The notes beneath the pieces are model-generated. The model had not been told where the DNA came from and did no database searches. It saw only the letters and a list, made by a program, of their open reading frames with translations. A stretch of 64,000 nucleotides of DNA from Rhodoligotrophos defluvii (GTDB lineage: Bacteria > Pseudomonadota > Alphaproteobacteria > Rhizobiales > Im1), in assembly GCF_005281615.1 (NCBI RefSeq), contig NZ_SZZM01000001.1, forward strand, positions 1,353,001 through 1,417,000, read 5' to 3'. Shown here piece after piece: positions 44,788 to 54,399 of this stretch (the stretch's first letter is position 1; each line of letters opens with the position of its first letter). The position numbers were made by a program, and so were the translations under genes.

Positions 44788-47326
44788 GGCGCATGGCTTC
44801 TTCAATGAGGGCGTCGGCTGCTTCGGCAAGAAGAGCCTCATGCGCTTCGCCATAGATCTGTTCGCGTCCGATCTCAAGCATGACCGGCACGGCCAGCGGC
44901 GAAACCGTCTCCAGCGGCCTGTGGACGATATGCCCCTTGATGCGGCGGAGCAGGGCGCCGAGCCTGCGGATGTCGAGCAGGCCCTCGGCCGCATCGTCCC
45001 ACGCGGCGCGCAGCAGCACGTGGCGGGGCTCGTGTTGGCGCAGCACGTCGTAGATGAGGTCCGACGAGAAGGTCACCTGCCGTCCGCTCTTCTCCTGGCC
45101 CGGATGGCGCCGCTCGATGAGCCCGGCAATGATGGCGCAGGTACGGAAGGTGCGCTTCATCAGGTTTGATTCGGCCAGCCAGGCATCGAGATCGTCACCC
45201 AGCATGTCCTCGTCGAAAAGTCTGCCGAGCGGCAGCTTGCCGGCGCTGATCATCAGGGCGAGGTCGCGCGTTCCCCACACGGCAAGCGCGTACTCATTGG
45301 CCACGAAACCCAAGGGCCGCGCCCGCATGCGATCGAGCCGCCGGGTCAGCAGCATGCCCAGGGTCTGGTGCGCCAGCCGGCCCTCGAACGGATAGCACAC
45401 CAGATACCAGCGGCTGCCCCGCGGAAACGTCTCCACCAGCATCTCGTCCGCCTTGGGCACCACGGACTTGAACCGCTGCACCGAAAGCCAGTCCCGCACC
45501 TGGTCCGGCAGCTGCCGCCAGTCGTCCGGCCGCGACAGCATGTTGCGCACCCGCTCGGCCAGATAGGTCGAGAGTGGAAACTTGCCGCCTTCGTAAGAGG
45601 GGATCTTCGGGTCTTCCCGCTCGGCCCTCGTCACCAGCGCATCGAGCTCATCCAGGCCCTCGAAGCGCAGCACCTGGCCGGCGAACACGAACGTGTCGCC
45701 CGGCGAGAGCTGCTCGATGAACCATTCCTCGACCTCGCCCAGCACCCGCCCCCCGCGGGAGACCACCCCCTTGCCGCGCCCGCGGCGGCTCACCAGCCGC
45801 ACCCGCAGCATCGCCGCCTCTACGATCGTGCCCACATTCAGGCGGTACTGCTGAGCCACCTTCGGGTGCGAGATGCGAAACCGCCCGTCCGGCTGGCGCC
45901 GCAACTTGGCATATCGTTCATAGCTGCGCAGGGCATAGCCGCCGGTGGCGACGAAATCCACCACCGCATCGAAATCCGCCCGGGTCAGCCGCCGGTAGGG
46001 ATAGGACGATCGCACCTCGTCATAGAGTACGTCCGGATCGAACGGCTCGGCGCATGCGGAGCCGAGCACATGCTGCGCCAGCACGTCGAGTTTGCCCAGC
46101 ATGGGCGGCTGGGTATCCTGCTGGCCCTCGGCGGCCGCCGCTTTGGCCGCCTGGCACTCCAGCACCTCGAAGCGATTGGCCGGCACCAGCAGGGCGCGGG
46201 AGGGGTCATCAAGCCGGTGATTGGCGCGGCCGATGCGCTGCAGCAGCCGGCTCGCCCCTTTCGGCGCGCCCACATTGATGACTAAGTCTACGTCGCCCCA
46301 GTCGATGCCGAGATCGAGGGTAGAGGTGCACACCACCGCCCTGAGTCTTCCCTCGGCCATGGCGGCTTCCACCCGCCGCCGCTGTGCCACGTCAAGCGAG
46401 CCATGATGCAGGGCGATGGGCAGATTGTCCTCGTTGATATGCCAGAGCTCCTGGAAGATCATCTCCGCCTGGGAGCGGGTATTGACGAACACCAGCGTCA
46501 TGCCCGCATCGCGAATGGCCTGGTAGAGATCCGCCATGGCATAACGGGCGGAATGGCCGGCCCATGGCACCCGCTCCTCCGACCGCAGGATGGAGATGTC
46601 GGGGTCTGCGCCCTTCCCACCCATGACCAGGGCAGACAGGGTCAGCTCGTCGCGCGACGGTTGCGGCATCAGCCATGCGCGCAGTCGGTCTGGCTCGGCG
46701 ACGGTTGCGGACAGGCCGATGCGTCGCGCTTGTGGTGCAAGCCGGCCGAGCCGCGCCAGGCCCAGCGCCAGCAGGACGCCCCGTTTGCTCGCCACCATGG
46801 CATGTAGCTCGTCCAGCACCACCGCGCGCAGTCCTGAGAACAGCCGGGCGGCATCCGGCAGCGCGATGAGCAGGGCCAGCTGCTCCGGAGTGGTCATCAG
46901 GATATCCGGCGGCGCCATCCGTTGCCGCTGTCGTTTGGACTGCGGCGTATCGCCCGTGCGCGTCTCCACCTGGATCGGCAGGGCCATTTCCCTGACCGGC
47001 CGTTCCAGGTTGCGCGCCACGTCGACCGCCAGCGCCTTGAGCGGCGAGATATAGAGCGTGTGGGGGCCAAACCGGGCCTTGCGCGTGCTTGCATCCTCGC
47101 CGGCGAGTTCCACCAGGCTCGGCAGGAAGCCGGCGAGTGTCTTGCCGCCGCCGGTGGGCGCGATCAGCAGGGCCGACCGGCCGGTAAGCCCGTGTGCGAG
47201 CAGCTCCAGCTGATGCGGCCGCGGCGACCAGCCCTGGTCGGTGAACCAGCGGGCAAAGCGCGGGGGCAGAGCCTCCCGCCCTGATTGGATGAGCGCGTCG
47301 CCGGAGGTGCCCGCCGGAGCGCTCAC
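44780..47326 (-). CDS. Ligase-associated DNA damage response DEXH-box helicase (LHR type)
   Basis: An 848-residue superfamily 2 helicase. Walker A APTGGGKT at 56-63, DEXH box VVLDELHAM near 172, motif IV-VI region TSTLDLGIDWGDVDLVINVG and LLQRIGRANHR, followed by LHR-specific winged-helix and C-terminal domains. GTG start at 47326. In the family's usual setting it is encoded with an ATP-dependent ligase and an exonuclease; only pdeM accompanies it here. Confidence 0.92.
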   Translation of the reverse strand: MSAPAGTSGDALIQSGREALPPRFARWFTDQGWSPRPHQLELLAHGLTGRSALLIAPTGGGKTLAGFLPSLVELAGEDASTRKARFGPHTLYISPLKALAVDVARNLERPVREMALPIQVETRTGDTPQSKRQRQRMAPPDILMTTPEQLALLIALPDAARLFSGLRAVVLDELHAMVASKRGVLLALGLARLGRLAPQARRIGLSATVAEPDRLRAWLMPQPSRDELTLSALVMGGKGADPDISILRSEERVPWAGHSARYAMADLYQAIRDAGMTLVFVNTRSQAEMIFQELWHINEDNLPIALHHGSLDVAQRRRVEAAMAEGRLRAVVCTSTLDLGIDWGDVDLVINVGAPKGASRLLQRIGRANHRLDDPSRALLVPANRFEVLECQAAKAAAAEGQQDTQPPMLGKLDVLAQHVLGSACAEPFDPDVLYDEVRSSYPYRRLTRADFDAVVDFVATGGYALRSYERYAKLRRQPDGRFRISHPKVAQQYRLNVGTIVEAAMLRVRLVSRRGRGKGVVSRGGRVLGEVEEWFIEQLSPGDTFVFAGQVLRFEGLDELDALVTRAEREDPKIPSYEGGKFPLSTYLAERVRNMLSRPDDWRQLPDQVRDWLSVQRFKSVVPKADEMLVETFPRGSRWYLVCYPFEGRLAHQTLGMLLTRRLDRMRARPLGFVANEYALAVWGTRDLALMISAGKLPLGRLFDEDMLGDDLDAWLAESNLMKRTFRTCAIIAGLIERRHPGQEKSGRQVTFSSDLIYDVLRQHEPRHVLLRAAWDDAAEGLLDIRRLGALLRRIKGHIVHRPLETVSPLAVPVMLEIGREQIYGEAHEALLAEAADALIEEAMRLV

Positions 47327-47362
47327 AGGACGCGAAGGCCCATGGAGAGGCGGCCGGCTGCC

Positions 47363-47866
47363 TTACCGCTTGGCAGGGCGTAGGTCGAGCTGCGTGACGC
47401 CCACCGCTGCATTGAGGCCTCCGGTCTGGGTCTGCATGCCGATAGGGTCGAGATGCACCGCTCCCTCGCCCTCGCGCACGAGGATATTGGCGCCCGAGCC
47501 GACGCCGATGGTCGCCTCCACCGTGAAGCCGCGATAGGTTCCAGCGAGCGCCCGGCGTGGGATGCGGCTGGTCGGTGCCAGCACCCGCCAGCTGATGGAG
47601 GTGTTGCCGATCACCCCGACCTCGACCCCGTATTTGCGGAAATGGCCGGCATACACCTGGGCGCGGCCCCGCCGCGGGTGGTAAACGCAGCGCACCGGCC
47701 GATTCGACCCGAAATGCAGCGCCACATCCGGCCCCGGAACGTCACAAGTCAGCGTGCCGACCACGCGTAATGCGGCGGCTGCGCCGACCGGTTCACCGGC
47801 GCCGGCGAGCCAGGCCGCCAAGCCAAGCACGATACCGGCGGCAACCGCTCGCATCCGCGGTATCAT
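47363..47866 (-). CDS. DUF992 domain-containing secreted protein
   Basis: A 167-residue protein with an N-terminal signal peptide (AVAAGIVLGLAAWLAGAG) and a DUF992 domain: VVGTLTCDVPGPDVALHFG, RAQVYAGHFRKYGVEVGVIG and GGLNAAVGVTQLDLR. It is probably periplasmic and beta-rich. The family is common in Hyphomicrobiales and has no established activity. It lies between pckA and the helicase; ATG at 47866 or the internal ATG at 47854 could start it. Confidence 0.88.
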   Translation of the reverse strand: MIPRMRAVAAGIVLGLAAWLAGAGEPVGAAAALRVVGTLTCDVPGPDVALHFGSNRPVRCVYHPRRGRAQVYAGHFRKYGVEVGVIGNTSISWRVLAPTSRIPRRALAGTYRGFTVEATIGVGSGANILVREGEGAVHLDPIGMQTQTGGLNAAVGVTQLDLRPAKR

Positions 47867-47879
47867 TGCCGCAGAGCCC

Positions 47880-49493
47880 TCACTCTGCCGCTTCCTTCCA
47901 AATGGGCGCTGCCGCGCGCACCTCGGGGTCGACGTGAGACTCGAAACGCTGGAAGTTCTTGTTGAACATCTTCACCAGCGCTTTGGCCTGTACGTCATAG
48001 GCCTGCTTGTCGGCCCAGGTCTCCCGCGGCGAAAGCAGCTTGCTGTCGATCCCGGGAACGGCGGTCGGCACCAGGAAGCCGAAATTCGGGTCGGTGCTGA
48101 ACTCGGCCTTGTCGAGCGATCCGTCCAGCGCCGCATTGAGCAGCGCGCGCGTCGCAGCGATCGGCATGCGCTGTCCCACCCCGTACTTGCCGCCGGTCCA
48201 GCCCGTGTTCACCAGCCAGCACGAGACATTGTGCGTGGCGATCAGGTCGCGCAGCAACCGTCCGTACTCACCGGGGTGGCGCGGCATGAACGGGGCGCCG
48301 AAACAGGCCGAGAAGGTGGCTTCCGGCTCGGTCACGCCCTTTTCGGTACCCGCGACCTTCGCCGTATAGCCGGAGATGAAATGGTACATCGCCTGGCTCG
48401 GCGACAGACGCGCGATCGGCGGCAGCACCCCGAACGCGTCCGCCGTGAGCATGATGATGTTGCGCGGCTGCGGCGCCAGTCCCGTGTCGCTGGCGTTGGG
48501 GATGCTGTGCAGCGGATAGGCCGAACGGGTGTTCTCGGTCAGCGAGCCGTCATCAAGGTCGAGCTCGCGGGTGACGGGATCCATCACCACGTTCTCGAGC
48601 ACCGTGCCCCATTGCCGGGTGGTGGCATAGATCTCCGGCTCGGCCTCGGGCGAGAGGCGGATGACCTTGGCATAGCAGCCGCCCTCAAAATTGAAGATGC
48701 CGTTCTCCGACCAGCCGTGCTCGTCATCGCCGATCAGCGTGCGGCTGCTATCGGCCGAAAGCGTCGTCTTGCCGGTGCCCGATAGGCCGAAGAAGATCGC
48801 CGTGTCCCCGTCTGCGCCCACATTGGCCGAGCAATGCATCGGCATTACGCCGCGCGGCGGCAGCAGGTAGTTGAGGGCGGTGAACACCGATTTCTTGATC
48901 TCGCCCGCATAGGACGTGCCGCCGATCAGCACGAGGCCGCGCTTGAAGTCGATGGCGATCACCGTTTCCGAACGCACCCCGTGCCGCTCCGGATCGGCGC
49001 GGAAGCCCGGCAGGTCGATGATGGTGAGCTGTGGCTGGAAGGTCGTGAGGTCCTTGGCCGGCGGCACGATCAGCAGATGCTGGATGAACAGCGCATGCCA
49101 GGCATATTCGCAGAAGATCCGGGTCGACAGGCGGTGCACCGGGTCGGCGCCGCCATAGAGGTCCTGGACGAAGAGCTCCTTCCCTTCCGCATAGACGAGG
49201 AAGTCCTTGTAGAGCTGGTTGAAATGCTCCGGCGAAAGGGGCCTGTTGTTATCCCACCAGATCTCGTCCCGGGTGGTTTCGTCGCAAACGATGAACTTGT
49301 CCTTGGCTGAGCGGCCGGTGTGCTGGCCGGTCGACACAACGAAGGCGCCGCCTTGAGCGATCGACCCTTCGCCCCGTTTGACGGCCGTCTCGTACAACTC
49401 CGCTGCGGTCTGATTCCAATGCACCTTGGCGACCGCACGGAACCCCGTCGCCTCCGCCCCCAAGGCTGTGTTGTAACGCCCGCACTGTTTCAC
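47880..49493 (-). CDS. pckA: Phosphoenolpyruvate carboxykinase (ATP)
   Basis: A 537-residue ATP-type PEP carboxykinase converting oxaloacetate and ATP to PEP and CO2, the entry step of gluconeogenesis from organic acids. The kinase P-loop GLSGTGKT is at about 236-243, with [17 protein letters not shown] and ENTRSAYPL active-site regions. The start is GTG at 49493, preceded by AGGAGATAGGC. Full length, no anomalies. Growth on the organic and amino acids imported by neighbouring systems would require it. Confidence 0.97.
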   Translation of the reverse strand: MKQCGRYNTALGAEATGFRAVAKVHWNQTAAELYETAVKRGEGSIAQGGAFVVSTGQHTGRSAKDKFIVCDETTRDEIWWDNNRPLSPEHFNQLYKDFLVYAEGKELFVQDLYGGADPVHRLSTRIFCEYAWHALFIQHLLIVPPAKDLTTFQPQLTIIDLPGFRADPERHGVRSETVIAIDFKRGLVLIGGTSYAGEIKKSVFTALNYLLPPRGVMPMHCSANVGADGDTAIFFGLSGTGKTTLSADSSRTLIGDDEHGWSENGIFNFEGGCYAKVIRLSPEAEPEIYATTRQWGTVLENVVMDPVTRELDLDDGSLTENTRSAYPLHSIPNASDTGLAPQPRNIIMLTADAFGVLPPIARLSPSQAMYHFISGYTAKVAGTEKGVTEPEATFSACFGAPFMPRHPGEYGRLLRDLIATHNVSCWLVNTGWTGGKYGVGQRMPIAATRALLNAALDGSLDKAEFSTDPNFGFLVPTAVPGIDSKLLSPRETWADKQAYDVQAKALVKMFNKNFQRFESHVDPEVRAAAPIWKEAAE

Positions 49494-49753
49494 GCCTATC
49501 TCCTGGCCTTATCCTCGCCGCATCGCGGCTTCTGCAATCTGCAGCACCTGCAAAATGAACAACTCGCAAGCTCTTCGAAATGACCGAAAACCGCGGCGAC
49601 TTCCCTGCGGCAGACAGCCACAGCGTTCTTCGGTCCCACAGTGAAGCCGCAAAATTAGGCCGCGTCGCGGCAGGCTCCAGGTCAGGGCCTACAACTCTAT
49701 GCAATCTCCGCCCTTTGGACAATGCCTCCGGAAGAGGACGAATTCCGGGGCGT
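49494..49753. other. Intergenic region upstream of pckA
   Basis: 260 bases between pckA and the AhpD-like gene, both on the minus strand. It must hold the pckA promoter. I see a CTGCAATCTGCAG near-palindrome but no convincing sigma-70 or EcfG box, no RNA gene and no small reading frame with a ribosome-binding site. Confidence 0.5.
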
Positions 49754-50149
49754 TCACCTGTCGCTGTCGGGTTTTTCATCCAGCGGCACGCGATAGGCGG
49801 TCGCCAACCGGTTGGTCATATTGGCGAGGCCGACAATCGCATAGACTTCCGCAAGCATTTCGTCCGTCACGCCCTTCGTCCGCGCCGCCGCCGTGTGGCT
49901 CGCCTGGCAGTACGCACAGCCATTGGTGATCGACACCGCGATATAGATCAGCTCCTTCACCGCCGGGTCGAGATGGCCGCCCGCGCCCATCACGTCCTTG
50001 AGCGAAGACCATACATGGTCGAGCATGCGCGGGTCGTTCGCCAGATATTTCCAGAAATTGTTGACGTCGGGCACGTTCCGTGAGGATTTGATGTCGTCGT
50101 AGATGGCGCGGACCTCGTCGCTCGCATCCGCATACTCGATTGCCTTCAT
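49754..50149 (-). CDS. Carboxymuconolactone decarboxylase / AhpD-like protein
   Basis: A 131-residue CMD-family protein. The CxxC redox motif is in ITNGCAYCQASHTAAA, followed by LAEVYAIVGLANMTNR, typical of AhpD-like peroxidase partners. The ATG at 50149 follows AGAGGG; upstream in-frame methionines lie in the ndk promoter region. It probably reduces a peroxiredoxin or acts as an alkylhydroperoxidase itself. It is divergent from ndk. Confidence 0.88.
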   Translation of the reverse strand: MKAIEYADASDEVRAIYDDIKSSRNVPDVNNFWKYLANDPRMLDHVWSSLKDVMGAGGHLDPAVKELIYIAVSITNGCAYCQASHTAAARTKGVTDEMLAEVYAIVGLANMTNRLATAYRVPLDEKPDSDR

Positions 50150-50258
50150 GTGAACGCCCTCTGCTTGCCTCTGGCTCGGCTTGAAGGAGTGTAGGTCCGC
50201 CGCTATAAACCGCGCCACCCTTAAATCCATGACCTGATCCAATCACAAGAGGACGACC

Positions 50259-50681
50259 ATGGCGCTCGAGCGCACCTTCTCGATCATCAAGCCCGACGCG
50301 ACAGCGCGCAACCTCACCGGCAAGATCATCGCCAAGCTGGAGGAGGCGGGCCTGCGCGTCGTTGCGCAGAAGCGCGTGAAATGGACACGAGAGCAGGCGG
50401 AAGCCTTCTACGCCGTGCACAAGGAGCGGCCGTTCTTCGACGACCTGGTGGCGTTCATGACGTCCGGCCCGATCGTCGTGCAGGTGCTGGAGGGCGAGAA
50501 CGCGGTGGCCCGCAATCGCGAGGTCATGGGCGCGACCGACCCCGCCAAGGCCGACCCGGGCACCATCCGCAAGGAATTCGCCGAGAACATCGAGCGCAAC
50601 TCCGTGCACGGTTCCGACAGCCCGGAGAACGCGAAGATCGAAATCGAGCTGAACTTCCGGCCCGAGGAGATCGTCGGCTAA
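50259..50681 (+). CDS. ndk: Nucleoside diphosphate kinase
   Basis: A 140-residue NDP kinase that balances nucleoside triphosphate pools. The start [18 protein letters not shown] and the phosphorylated His117 in [12 protein letters not shown] are canonical. AGAGGACGACC precedes the ATG. Normal length and residues. Confidence 0.97.
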   Translation: MALERTFSIIKPDATARNLTGKIIAKLEEAGLRVVAQKRVKWTREQAEAFYAVHKERPFFDDLVAFMTSGPIVVQVLEGENAVARNREVMGATDPAKADPGTIRKEFAENIERNSVHGSDSPENAKIEIELNFRPEEIVG

Positions 50682-50685
50682 TCCG

Positions 50686-51930
50686 CTAACGCGTGCTGAC
50701 CGTGCGCGCAAGCCGCTGGCTCGGCTGATTCGGCTTGTAGCGCTCGAACCCCAAGGCGGGCGGCATGGCCATCCATTCCGCGCCGCTTCGGCCGATGGCG
50801 TAGCCGCGCCTGTACAACGCCTGCATGTACTGCACGTCGAAGCCTGTATTGCCCGTGTGCTCGAAATCAGCGGGAATGGCAGCCATCCGAAACGCGAGGC
50901 CATGCGCCTGCGCCAGGGCATAGAGGCGGAACAGGTCGCCGATGCCGTGCGCCTTGGTGAGGGTGTTGAGCGAGCGTGCAATGGTCGGCAGCAAGCTCGG
51001 CTTCGTGGGTGAATATTCCGGGCTGAGCTTCCCGTTGTGAATGACATAGAGCTGGCGCGGCACATGCTGACCGCGAGGCGACAGGGCCTTCATGAACAAG
51101 GCCGGGAAGATGAAGGCATTCGCGCTGACCGAGCCGTCCACGTGCAGCTCGTCATAGTGCGCGCCGTTCGCGGCAACGGCGATCCTCACCGGCGGAAAGA
51201 AGCCCGGCACCGAGGCCGAGGCCAGCAATACCGACCGGAACAGGGTGAGCCGGCCGGGTTCTCCGCTCGCCGCGATCGCCCCCATGTCCCAGATCACCGG
51301 CCGCTGCGCATCGAGATTGGTGGTGGCCACGAAAAATCGCCGGCCGCGCCGGTGCTCTGTCGCGACCTCATCGAGATAGGCCGCATCGATCGTACGAGCG
51401 ATCAGTCCGGCGAGCGGTGCGTCGTCGGCAAGCGATTCGCCCCCCAGCAGAACGGGCAGCAATCCGCGCCATCGCATGATGTGCTGTCCACCATATTGGG
51501 TATAGAGCGCGGTCAGCTGCGCATCGCGCGACGGGCCGAGAAAGGCCAGGGCGCCGATCAGCGCGCCGGTGCTGACGCCCGTGACGACCTCGAATCGTGG
51601 CCGACTGCCGCGCAAACTCCACCCGGCCAGCACGCCGGCACCGAACGCGCCGTTCTCGCCGCCACCCGAAATCGCGAGGAAATCGAGCCTGTGCGGCGCG
51701 CGTCCTGCGCCCCGGTAGGCGCCGGCGCGATGGGCCGCCTGCAGGGTCGCCGCTGCATCATCCGTGTCCGGCAGTACATCGCCCCAGAAGCGGATTTGCG
51801 GATAGCCGGCCGGGTTGGCGGCCCGGAGCTCGGCAGGCGGAACGGGGTGGCGCGGTTGAAACGACGTGCAGGCGACAAGGCCTGCCGACAGCAAGACGAT
51901 GGCCCCAGCTCGCAGCAAGCTGGTTATCAT
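50686..51930 (-). CDS. Patatin-like phospholipase lipoprotein
   Basis: A 414-residue patatin-fold acyl hydrolase exported as a lipoprotein (lipobox LVAC, Cys21). The oxyanion motif SGGGENGAFGAG is at about 88-99, the nucleophile Ser120 is in GVSTG and the Asp of the dyad is in DELHVDGSVSAN. It probably cleaves phospholipids at the outer or inner membrane. It is convergent with ndk with 4 bases between stops. Confidence 0.91.
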   Translation of the reverse strand: MITSLLRAGAIVLLSAGLVACTSFQPRHPVPPAELRAANPAGYPQIRFWGDVLPDTDDAAATLQAAHRAGAYRGAGRAPHRLDFLAISGGGENGAFGAGVLAGWSLRGSRPRFEVVTGVSTGALIGALAFLGPSRDAQLTALYTQYGGQHIMRWRGLLPVLLGGESLADDAPLAGLIARTIDAAYLDEVATEHRRGRRFFVATTNLDAQRPVIWDMGAIAASGEPGRLTLFRSVLLASASVPGFFPPVRIAVAANGAHYDELHVDGSVSANAFIFPALFMKALSPRGQHVPRQLYVIHNGKLSPEYSPTKPSLLPTIARSLNTLTKAHGIGDLFRLYALAQAHGLAFRMAAIPADFEHTGNTGFDVQYMQALYRRGYAIGRSGAEWMAMPPALGFERYKPNQPSQRLARTVSTR

Positions 51931-52085
51931 GATGGCGATGTCCCCAAGTGAACCCGCGCCATTCTGGCTGAACGCGCCCGCTCTTAAAAGTTGTGTGTAT
52001 GGAAATCACGCGCGATATGCGTGAGTTGCGCGCCGATGTGTCCTCGAGGCCGCACCGGCTGCTTGGGGCCTGCGCCTTGTTCGCG

Positions 52086-52511
52086 TCAAGGGCGCCGCTT
52101 GTGCGGGACCACGTCCCAGATCTGCTCGTCGTAGAGATGGAGATCGACCGTGCCGTCCTGTCCCTGCGAGATCGTGAATGTGTGATCTGTAACGTCCAAA
52201 TACTTGTAGCTCACTTTCAGGACGTGGCGCCCCACCTTCACGACGAAGCCGTCAAACTCCTTCTCGATTTTGATGTCCTTGAGGGCGGCATTTCCGATCT
52301 TGAGATGCTCGACCTCGACTTTCTCCACGATCTGGAGGTCTGCTGACCACGGAACCAGCAGATGATCCGGAACGGGGGTCCGGCAGAAATGGGTGTCGGG
52401 ATCCACAGGACCAAAGGAGATGACCGGCCCTTCGTCGTGATCTTTTGCTTTGGCGACGTGAACCGTGAAGACATTGGAACCGTCGTGGTGAGTGCCCCTT
52501 GCCTTTGCCAT
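52086..52511 (-). CDS. Hypothetical 141-aa protein
   Basis: A 141-residue protein (MAKARGTHHDGSNVFTVHVA) rich in His, Asp, Lys and Val with alternating hydrophobic pattern suggesting beta strands (VEKVEVEHLKIG, DGFVVKVGRHVLKVSYKYL). No signal peptide or transmembrane helix. AAGGATT precedes the ATG. It is flanked upstream by unusually A+T-rich DNA and downstream by the patatin gene promoter region. I recognise no family; horizontal acquisition is possible. Confidence 0.7.
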   Translation of the reverse strand: MAKARGTHHDGSNVFTVHVAKAKDHDEGPVISFGPVDPDTHFCRTPVPDHLLVPWSADLQIVEKVEVEHLKIGNAALKDIKIEKEFDGFVVKVGRHVLKVSYKYLDVTDHTFTISQGQDGTVDLHLYDEQIWDVVPHKRRP

Positions 52512-52801
52512 AATCCTTACTCCGCGTTGTAAAATTCGCCTCCGTCTCACCCAGCACACATGCTTGAGTGGAGCAAAATACGCCTTGAGCTTGGGAGAAA
52601 TAGACTTAGAAAAACAACCTATGATTGAAGATAAATGCTTGGCATGGTTAAGATTTAGCCCGGGAAATGCCTTCAAATCGCGCGAGGCAGCCCGGCTTGT
52701 CCGCCGCGCGTGCGCCGGCGCCTTTGCCGAAGGAAGTATGGACAGCGGCGCGGGCTCAGATGCACACTCCTGTTTCAACACGCGAAAAGGGAGGGAAACC
52801 A
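52512..52801. other. A+T-rich intergenic region
   Basis: 290 bases between the divergent 141-aa gene and peptide-binding protein gene. About 52560-52660 is clearly richer in A+T than its surroundings. It should carry both promoters, but no box pair is convincing. No RNA gene or repeat is evident. Confidence 0.5.
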
Positions 52802-54397
52802 ATGCGAATGCCTCGGCTCCGAGAGTTCCTGTCGGCAACAGTGATCGTGCTCGGCCTGTCAGGGCCGGCCATTGCGGATACGCCCGCCGACACCCTGGTG
52901 CAGGCCTGGCAGTTCGACGACATCATCTCGCTCGATCCCGCCGAGATCTTCGAGCTTTCCGGGGCCGAGATCGCCGGCAACACCTATGAGCGGCTGATCG
53001 GCTACGACATCAACGACGTCTCGAAGCTGCACGGCGTGGTGGCCGAGAGCTGGACCGTGTCCGAGGACGGCAAGACTGTCACATTCAAGATCCGTCAGGG
53101 CCGCAAATTCGCATCCGGCAATCCGCTGACCGCCAACGACGTCGCTTATTCCCTGCAGCGCGCCGTGTTGTTGGACAAGTCGCCCGCCTTCATCATCAAC
53201 CAGTTCGGCATCACCAAGGACAATGTGAAGGACAAGATCAAGGCCACGGGCGATTACGAGTTCACCTTCACTATGGACAAGCCCTATGCCATCAGCTTCG
53301 TCCTCTATTGCTTGACCTCCACCGTCGCTTCGGTCGTCGACAGCAAGCTGCTTATGGAGAACGAGAAGAACGGCGACTTCGGCTATGAGTGGCTGCGTAC
53401 GCACTATGCCGGCTCCGGTCCGTTCAAGATCCGCGACTGGCGGGCCAACGAGGTCATCGTGCTGGAGCGGAATGAGAACTATGCCGGCGACGCCCCGCCG
53501 CTCGCCCGGGCGATCTATCGCCATATTCCGGAAACAGCCACCCAGCGCCTGCTGCTGGAAAAGGGTGATGTGGACGTGGCCCGCAATCTCGGCCCAGAAG
53601 AGATCGCAGCGGTCTCGGGCAAGGACAACATCGATATCGTGCAGGCGGCGAAGGGCACGCTTTACTATTTCAGCCTGAACCAGAAGAATGAGATGCTGGC
53701 CAAGCCGCAGGTGCGCGAGGCGATCAAATATCTCGTGGATTACGATGCGATCGCCGACACCATCATGAAGAACCTCGGCGAAAAGCATCAGGCCTTCCTG
53801 CCCAAGGGCTTCCTGGGTGCGATCAACGACACGCCCTACAAACTCGATGTCGAGAAGGCCAAGGGGTTGCTCGCCGAAGCCGGCTATCCCGACGGCTTCA
53901 CCATCACCATGGACGTGCGCCAGACCCAGCCGATTGCGGGCATGGCCGAGGCGGTTCAGCAGACCCTGGCCCAAGGCGGCATCAAAATGGAGATCATCCC
54001 CGGCGACGGCAAGCAGACGCTGACGAAATACCGGGCGCGCCAGCACGACATGTATATTGGCCAGTGGGGTGCGGACTATCAGGACCCGCACACGAACGCC
54101 CAGACTTTCGCGTCAAATCCCGACAATTCCGACGATGGCCCTTCCAAGACCCTGGCCTGGCGCAATGCCTGGCCCACGCCCGAGCTGAACAAGCAGGTGG
54201 ATGCGGCCATTCTTGAGAGCGATACCGATAAGCGTGCCCAGCTCTACCAGGCTATGCAGAAGGAGGTGATGGAGACTGGCCCCTTTATCATCATGTTCCA
54301 GCAGATCGAAGTCGCGGCCGTGTCCGACAAGGTCAACAACTTTGTGCTGGGCCCGTCGTTTGACACCAATATCGTTGCCTCGGTGAGCAAAGACTGA
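52802..54397 (+). CDS. Dipeptide/oligopeptide-type ABC transporter substrate-binding protein
   Basis: A 531-residue family 5 solute-binding protein (DppA/OppA type) with a signal peptide (FLSATVIVLGLSGPAIA). LDPAEIFELSGAEIAGNTYE, GRKFASGNPLTANDVAYSL and YRHIPETATQRLLLEKGDVD are typical. ATG 52802 follows GGGAGGGAAACC. It leads a five-gene importer operon; the ligand may be a peptide or another oligomeric solute. Confidence 0.94.
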   Translation: MRMPRLREFLSATVIVLGLSGPAIADTPADTLVQAWQFDDIISLDPAEIFELSGAEIAGNTYERLIGYDINDVSKLHGVVAESWTVSEDGKTVTFKIRQGRKFASGNPLTANDVAYSLQRAVLLDKSPAFIINQFGITKDNVKDKIKATGDYEFTFTMDKPYAISFVLYCLTSTVASVVDSKLLMENEKNGDFGYEWLRTHYAGSGPFKIRDWRANEVIVLERNENYAGDAPPLARAIYRHIPETATQRLLLEKGDVDVARNLGPEEIAAVSGKDNIDIVQAAKGTLYYFSLNQKNEMLAKPQVREAIKYLVDYDAIADTIMKNLGEKHQAFLPKGFLGAINDTPYKLDVEKAKGLLAEAGYPDGFTITMDVRQTQPIAGMAEAVQQTLAQGGIKMEIIPGDGKQTLTKYRARQHDMYIGQWGADYQDPHTNAQTFASNPDNSDDGPSKTLAWRNAWPTPELNKQVDAAILESDTDKRAQLYQAMQKEVMETGPFIIMFQQIEVAAVSDKVNNFVLGPSFDTNIVASVSKD

Positions 54398-54399
54398 CA

